Assembly: GCA_964432155.1 (NCBI GenBank)
Contig: CAYSMF010000001.1
Coordinates: forward strand, 62,001-126,000
Direction of reading: 5' to 3'
DNA: 64,000 nucleotides
Origin: UBA10438 sp964432155
GTDB lineage: Bacteria; Bacteroidota; Ignavibacteria; Kapaibacteriales; Kapaibacteriaceae
Below the pieces are notes generated by a model. It was not told the origin of the DNA. It worked only from the letters and a program-made list of their open reading frames with translations, and did not search any database. Positions 60,034-64,000 of the stretch are shown here, in pieces; position 1 is the first letter of the stretch, and each line of letters starts with the position of its first letter. Made by a program: the position numbers and the translations under genes.

Positions 60034-62883
60034 GTGAAGCCCCCTTCCAAACCAAACTCAGCGACGCCATTGTCCACACACAAGGTTGTGTCGATTACGG
60101 GGGCCCGCGTCAACAACCTCAAAAACGTTGATGTAACGATCCCGCGCAACGCGCTCACCGTGATTACCGGTCTGTCTGGTTCTGGAAAGTCCAGTTTGGC
60201 CTTTGATACACTGTATGCAGAGGGTCAGCGCCGGTTTGTCGAATCACTGAGTGCGTACGCTCGACAGTTCCTTGATCGCATGAACAAGCCTGACGTGGAT
60301 AGCATTCACGGCTTGCCTCCTGCAGTGGCGATTGAGCAGCAGACGTTTGCAAAGAATCCTCGTTCGACGGTAGGCACGACCACAGAGATATACGACTTCC
60401 TGCGATTACTCTACGGACGCATCGGAACAGTCATTGACAAAGACACGGGCGAAGTGATTCGCAAGGATAATGCGCAATCTGTTACGACGACCGTGCTGTC
60501 GACACAGGCGGGAGCCCGTATTTACATCTTGGCTGAACTACCGAACGAGCACGCAGAATTGGACATTGTTCGCGAGGGTCTTCGTGCAAAGGGCTTCTCG
60601 CGGTTGGTGCTTGGATCGTCGACGGAGATTCTTGAACTCGACGATGTCAAGGAATTCCCGCATGCGGGAGTCCCGGTCTATGTGCTCGTTGATCGCATTA
60701 TCGTGCGTGATGACGACGAGACGCACTCGCGGTTGATGGATTCCCTCGAGCAAGCCTTCGATGCTGGAAGTGGACGTCTGGTAATTCGGAACGTGCAGAC
60801 AGGCGAGGATACGTTTTACTCCTCACGCTTTGAAAGTGCGCGAACGGGTACACAATACATTGAACCCGAACCACGGCTGTTCTCATTCAACAGTCCATTC
60901 GGTGCATGCCCAACGTGTCAGGGATTTGGACGCAGTGTTGGTGTCGACATGAATCTCGTCGTACCTGACACGAACTTGAGCATACGACGTGGAGCACTGC
61001 ATCCGTTCCGTGGTGAGACGTTTGGTGCGTACCTGAAGACTCTCGTTGCGGAAGCGCCGCTTGAAGATATCCCGCTTGATGTGCCGTTTTACAAGCTCAC
61101 AGAGGAGCAGCGCCAAGCTGTCATGACTGGCTTCGGACGCTACATCGGCGTCGATGGGTTCTTCCGCATGCTTGAAGAGAAGTCGTACAAAACGCACTAC
61201 CGAGTGATGCTGAGTCGATACCGCGGATATACATCCTGCATCAAGTGCAGTGGTTCACGACTGCGCACGGCGGCACGACAGGTGTTTGTCGGTGGTGTCA
61301 ATATCCCGCATGTCGTTTCTCTGACACTTGGCGAAGCGCGCGACCATTTTGATCAACTGATGTTGACACCATTTGAAGAGTCCATCGTTGGTCAGATCTT
61401 GGCTGAAATCCGTCGTCGTCTGCATGTGCTCTGTGATATCGGACTCGAGTATCTCACACTCGACCGTCTCTCGCACACACTTTCTGGTGGTGAATCGCAG
61501 CGCATCAATCTCGCGACATCGCTAGGGTCGGCACTTGTTGGAACACTCTATGTTCTCGACGAGCCAAGCATCGGTCTTCATCCGCGTGACACTGATCGAC
61601 TGCTTCGCATTCTGAAGCAGCTTCGAGGACTCGGCAACACTGTCGTGATCGTTGAACACGATCTCGATGTGATTCGCACAGCCGACTACGTTGTCGACAT
61701 CGGACCTGAGGCGGGAGAACGTGGCGGTGAAGTGGTCTATCAAGGACAGCTGTCGCACATGCTTGAGCATGGACAAAGTCTTACTGCAGACTACCTGCGC
61801 GGCGTGCGTTCAGTGCCGATCAAATCAGCCTATCGAAAAGGGAGCGGACGTCAGATCGTGATTCGCAAGCCGCACCATCATAACCTTCGTGGTGATGATG
61901 TGAGTATCCCATTGGGAACACTAACGGTGGTCACTGGCGTGTCTGGTTCAGGAAAGAGTTCTCTCGTACACGACGTGCTGTACGCGGGCGTACAACGCAT
62001 GTTTGGTGGGTACTCGGGAGAAGTCGGACAATGTGAGCGCATCGACGGACTTGAGCATATCACCGGAATCGAGATGATTGATCAAACGCCGATCGGTCGC
62101 TCAAGCCGTTCAACACCGGCAACGTACACTAAGGTGTTCGATGCAATCCGTGATGTGTTTGCATCCACGCAGTCCGCAAAGCAGCTTGGCTGGCGTCCCG
62201 GACATTTCTCGTTCAACGTCGCTGGTGGTCGCTGCGAAACATGCGAAGGGGCTGGCACCGTTACGATTGAGATGCAGTTCTTGCCCGACATTGAGCTTCC
62301 ATGTGAGAGCTGTGGAGGAACTCGCTATAAGCGCGATGCACAGCACATTCTCCACAAGGGCAAGTCAATCATCGATGTACTTGGGATGACGGTCGAAGAG
62401 GCAATTGCACATTTCTCTGATAGTCCACGAATTGTCGCCAAGCTTTCGATCCTCCGTGATGTCGGTCTCGGATACATTCGTCTCGGACAACCCTCGACAC
62501 ACCTAAGCGGTGGGGAAGCGCAACGCATCAAACTTGCGACCCATCTCGACACGCAAGCACAGGGGTCGGTGTTGTTCATGTTCGATGAACCAACAACTGG
62601 TTTGCACGTGCATGATGTATCAGCGCTGATCGATGCATTCAACCGACTTGTTGATCAAGGCCACACACTCGTTGTGATTGAGCACAATGTGCACGTTATG
62701 GCTGCTGCTGACTGGATTGTTGACATGGGGCCAGGTGGTGGTACGCAGGGCGGACGAGTTGTGGCCACAGGCACACCGAAAGCCGTTGCCTCGATTGATG
62801 GTTCCTACACGGGACAGGCGTTGAAGACGCTCTTTGCAGAGCATGGAACGGTTGTTCGTAAGCGGCGGACTACCAAGTCATGA
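60034..62883 (+). CDS. uvrA: Excinuclease ABC subunit A
   Basis: UvrA finds DNA damage for nucleotide excision repair. The 949-residue protein has the first Walker A ITGLSGSGKSSL (about 46-54) and VESLSAYARQFLD, a first zinc-module region with ACPTCQGFG and CIKCSGSRL, the signature LSGGESQRI and Walker B LYVLDEPSIGLHP. The second ATPase half has TGVSGSGKSSLVHDV, a CETCEGAG...CESCGGTRY zinc module, LSGGEAQRIKLA and LFMFDEPTTGLHV. I use the GTG at 60034 because the TTG at 60004 is inside the promoter box. It overlaps the next gene by 4 bp. Confidence 0.95.
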   Translation: MKPPSKPNSATPLSTHKVVSITGARVNNLKNVDVTIPRNALTVITGLSGSGKSSLAFDTLYAEGQRRFVESLSAYARQFLDRMNKPDVDSIHGLPPAVAIEQQTFAKNPRSTVGTTTEIYDFLRLLYGRIGTVIDKDTGEVIRKDNAQSVTTTVLSTQAGARIYILAELPNEHAELDIVREGLRAKGFSRLVLGSSTEILELDDVKEFPHAGVPVYVLVDRIIVRDDDETHSRLMDSLEQAFDAGSGRLVIRNVQTGEDTFYSSRFESARTGTQYIEPEPRLFSFNSPFGACPTCQGFGRSVGVDMNLVVPDTNLSIRRGALHPFRGETFGAYLKTLVAEAPLEDIPLDVPFYKLTEEQRQAVMTGFGRYIGVDGFFRMLEEKSYKTHYRVMLSRYRGYTSCIKCSGSRLRTAARQVFVGGVNIPHVVSLTLGEARDHFDQLMLTPFEESIVGQILAEIRRRLHVLCDIGLEYLTLDRLSHTLSGGESQRINLATSLGSALVGTLYVLDEPSIGLHPRDTDRLLRILKQLRGLGNTVVIVEHDLDVIRTADYVVDIGPEAGERGGEVVYQGQLSHMLEHGQSLTADYLRGVRSVPIKSAYRKGSGRQIVIRKPHHHNLRGDDVSIPLGTLTVVTGVSGSGKSSLVHDVLYAGVQRMFGGYSGEVGQCERIDGLEHITGIEMIDQTPIGRSSRSTPATYTKVFDAIRDVFASTQSAKQLGWRPGHFSFNVAGGRCETCEGAGTVTIEMQFLPDIELPCESCGGTRYKRDAQHILHKGKSIIDVLGMTVEEAIAHFSDSPRIVAKLSILRDVGLGYIRLGQPSTHLSGGEAQRIKLATHLDTQAQGSVLFMFDEPTTGLHVHDVSALIDAFNRLVDQGHTLVVIEHNVHVMAAADWIVDMGPGGGTQGGRVVATGTPKAVASIDGSYTGQALKTLFAEHGTVVRKRRTTKS

Positions 62884-63929
62884 ATCTTCGAACCATCATC
62901 CGTGTAGTCATCAGTGGTGCAATCGTTGCGGGAGCGCTATGGTTTCTGCTGCGTGATGTGGACCTTGCGGAGGTATCGCGGTACATGGGGGATTCGAACA
63001 TCCTCCTGCTTGCGACCACCATTCCGCTGATTGTTCTGTCACACGTGACACGCGCCATACGGTGGCGCTTACTCTTGCGTCCGGCAGCGCCGCATGTACG
63101 CACATCAACAGCCTTCTCGGCTGTCATGATCGGCTATGCGGTAAACACGATCATTCCGCGTCTCGGTGAGGTTGTTCGCCCGTGGATCTTCGCAAAGCGT
63201 GAGTCGCTCCCAGTGCCCCTTGCCATGAGTAGCGTGCTTGTTGAGCGTGTTATCGACGTGTTGACGCTCCTGATCTCGATCACGGGTGTAGTTGTCTTCG
63301 CACCTGAAGTGGTCCAGTCCATGCTTCCAGGTGTTACCATGGAGACACTGGGCTTGCGACTTGGCGTACCAGCGTTGGCTCTCATCGCGATTCTCGTGCT
63401 CGTTGTCTTCACAAATGTGGGTCCAGCACTTGTGCGCCTGTCAGTCGCACGTGTGAATGCCTCGCTAGCAGAACGACTCAATCAGGTGCTCCTCAAAGTC
63501 CGTGAAGGTATGCGCGCTGTGCAGGAGCCTCGTCTCTACGTCTCACTCGTCGTGCTTTCGGTTCTCGTGTGGGTACTCTACATCATTCCGATCTGGGTTA
63601 CAGCACAGGCGATGCCATACGAATCTGCGCAGTCGCTTTCGATCGCCGGAGCAACCTCGCTGTTATTGGTCATATCAGTCGGTGTTACCATCGCGCCCAC
63701 GCCAGGTGCGTTCGGTGTCTACCAGAGTTTTGCTCAGGTAGGACTCATGGCTCTCACAGCTGCAACGGCATCAGAGGCGCTCGCCTTTGCCATGATTGCT
63801 TGGCTTGTGAACTATGGCATCTCGTTTATCGTTGGCGGACTGTGTTGGCTGAATGAAAGCCGACATGGAATCTCGTTAGCTTCACTTCGAACAATTCAAC
63901 ATTCATCATCATCGACGTCCTCATCATGA
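62880..63929 (+). CDS. Flippase-like (UPF0104/LPG synthase TM domain) membrane protein
   Basis: The 349-residue protein fits the lysylphosphatidylglycerol synthase TM-region family: LLATTIPLIVLSHVTRAIRWRLLLRP, SAVMIGYAVNTIIPRLGEVVRPWIFAKRE, SSVLVERVIDVLTLLI and late SVGVTIAPTPGAFGVYQSFAQVGLMAL. Family members transport or modify polyprenyl-linked or lipid substrates; this one lacks the catalytic C-terminal domain of MprF. It overlaps uvrA and the following flavoprotein gene by 4 bp each, so all three are coupled. Confidence 0.85.
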   Translation: MNLRTIIRVVISGAIVAGALWFLLRDVDLAEVSRYMGDSNILLLATTIPLIVLSHVTRAIRWRLLLRPAAPHVRTSTAFSAVMIGYAVNTIIPRLGEVVRPWIFAKRESLPVPLAMSSVLVERVIDVLTLLISITGVVVFAPEVVQSMLPGVTMETLGLRLGVPALALIAILVLVVFTNVGPALVRLSVARVNASLAERLNQVLLKVREGMRAVQEPRLYVSLVVLSVLVWVLYIIPIWVTAQAMPYESAQSLSIAGATSLLLVISVGVTIAPTPGAFGVYQSFAQVGLMALTAATASEALAFAMIAWLVNYGISFIVGGLCWLNESRHGISLASLRTIQHSSSSTSSS

Positions 63930-64000
63930 ATCACGATCAATCACCGGCAGTTCACGAGACTGATGTCATCATCATCGGTGCCGGACCGTGCGGATTGTTC
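63926..64000 (+). CDS. NAD(P)/FAD-dependent oxidoreductase, N terminus (cut by window edge)
   Basis: Only 25 residues are visible: after a short lead (MNHDQSPAVHETD) comes VIIIGAGPCGLF, a dinucleotide-binding GxGxxG loop for FAD. The GAGPxGLF pattern is that of type-2 ferredoxin-NADP+ reductases (TrxB/YumC-like), but other flavoproteins share it. The ATG overlaps the preceding stop as ATGA. Confidence 0.6.
   Translation, partial: MNHDQSPAVHETDVIIIGAGPCGLF

Overview
The window is a gene-dense chromosomal segment with about 50 protein genes, one tmRNA and one tRNA. No gap without a gene exceeds 300 bases, and I see no phage, integrase, insertion sequence or CRISPR array. The organism looks like a member of the Bacteroidota/Chlorobiota (FCB) group, possibly a Kapabacteria- or Ignavibacteria-like lineage. 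Four signs point that way. There are many promoter -7 boxes of the form TAnnTTTG, the Bacteroidota-type element. A secreted protein carries a type IX secretion sorting domain at 33818-35995. A bacillithiol synthase gene, bshA, is present. The tmRNA tag ends in MAA, like tags known from Chlorobi. The placement rests on these features only, not on a phylogeny.

Layout. 1-10.8 kb: the end of RNase III, a peptidase/propeller/barrel outer-membrane protein, YigZ, BshA, an M20 peptidase - EamA - 5-formyl-THF cyclo-ligase run, a secreted propeller-like protein, a biotin carrier and a flavin reductase. 10.9-18.3 kb: a five-gene peptide ABC importer with Yej-like permeases, followed by a histone-deacetylase-fold enzyme. 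18.3-28.8 kb: TraB/GumN and TPR proteins, SecG, an acyl-CoA carboxylase beta subunit with a FAD/Fe-S oxidoreductase, a glycosyltransferase, a MATE pump and an ECF sigma/anti-sigma pair. 28.8-36.4 kb: a minus-strand run of T9SS cargo, a small PHA-system-like protein, DnaE and a nucleoside transporter. 36.4-41.2 kb: a PhnCE-like ABC pair, HAD phosphatase, Cmk, IspH, tmRNA and tRNA-Gly(CCC). 41.2-47.5 kb: a small unknown protein, a RecX-OmpA read-through gene, RecA, ComEC and a laccase-domain protein. 47.5-56.3 kb: an actinobacterial-type Kgd, a secreted protein, a Ppx/GppA phosphatase, methylmalonyl-CoA mutase and a TPR protein. 56.3-64 kb: a CPBP protease operon, ribosomal protein L28, UvrA, a flippase-like membrane protein and the start of a flavoprotein.

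Metabolically, the biotin carrier, carboxylase beta subunit and methylmalonyl-CoA mutase fit a propionyl-CoA/methylmalonyl-CoA route into the TCA cycle, where Kgd acts. The peptide importer, M20 peptidase and a secreted metallopeptidase-like protein fit growth on peptides. RecA/RecX, UvrA, DnaE and ComEC form a DNA repair, replication and uptake set.

The most unusual signals are three. RecX reads in frame, with no stop, into a PD40/OmpA envelope protein that keeps an internal signal peptide. A family of genes has the TAnnTTTG (or TAnnTTCG) box 3-5 nt before the start codon, most often exactly 4, which predicts leaderless mRNAs. The outer-membrane protein at 319-3414 combines a gluzincin peptidase, a TolB-like propeller and a BamA-like barrel in one chain. 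Convergent genes also commonly overlap at their stops with no visible terminator.
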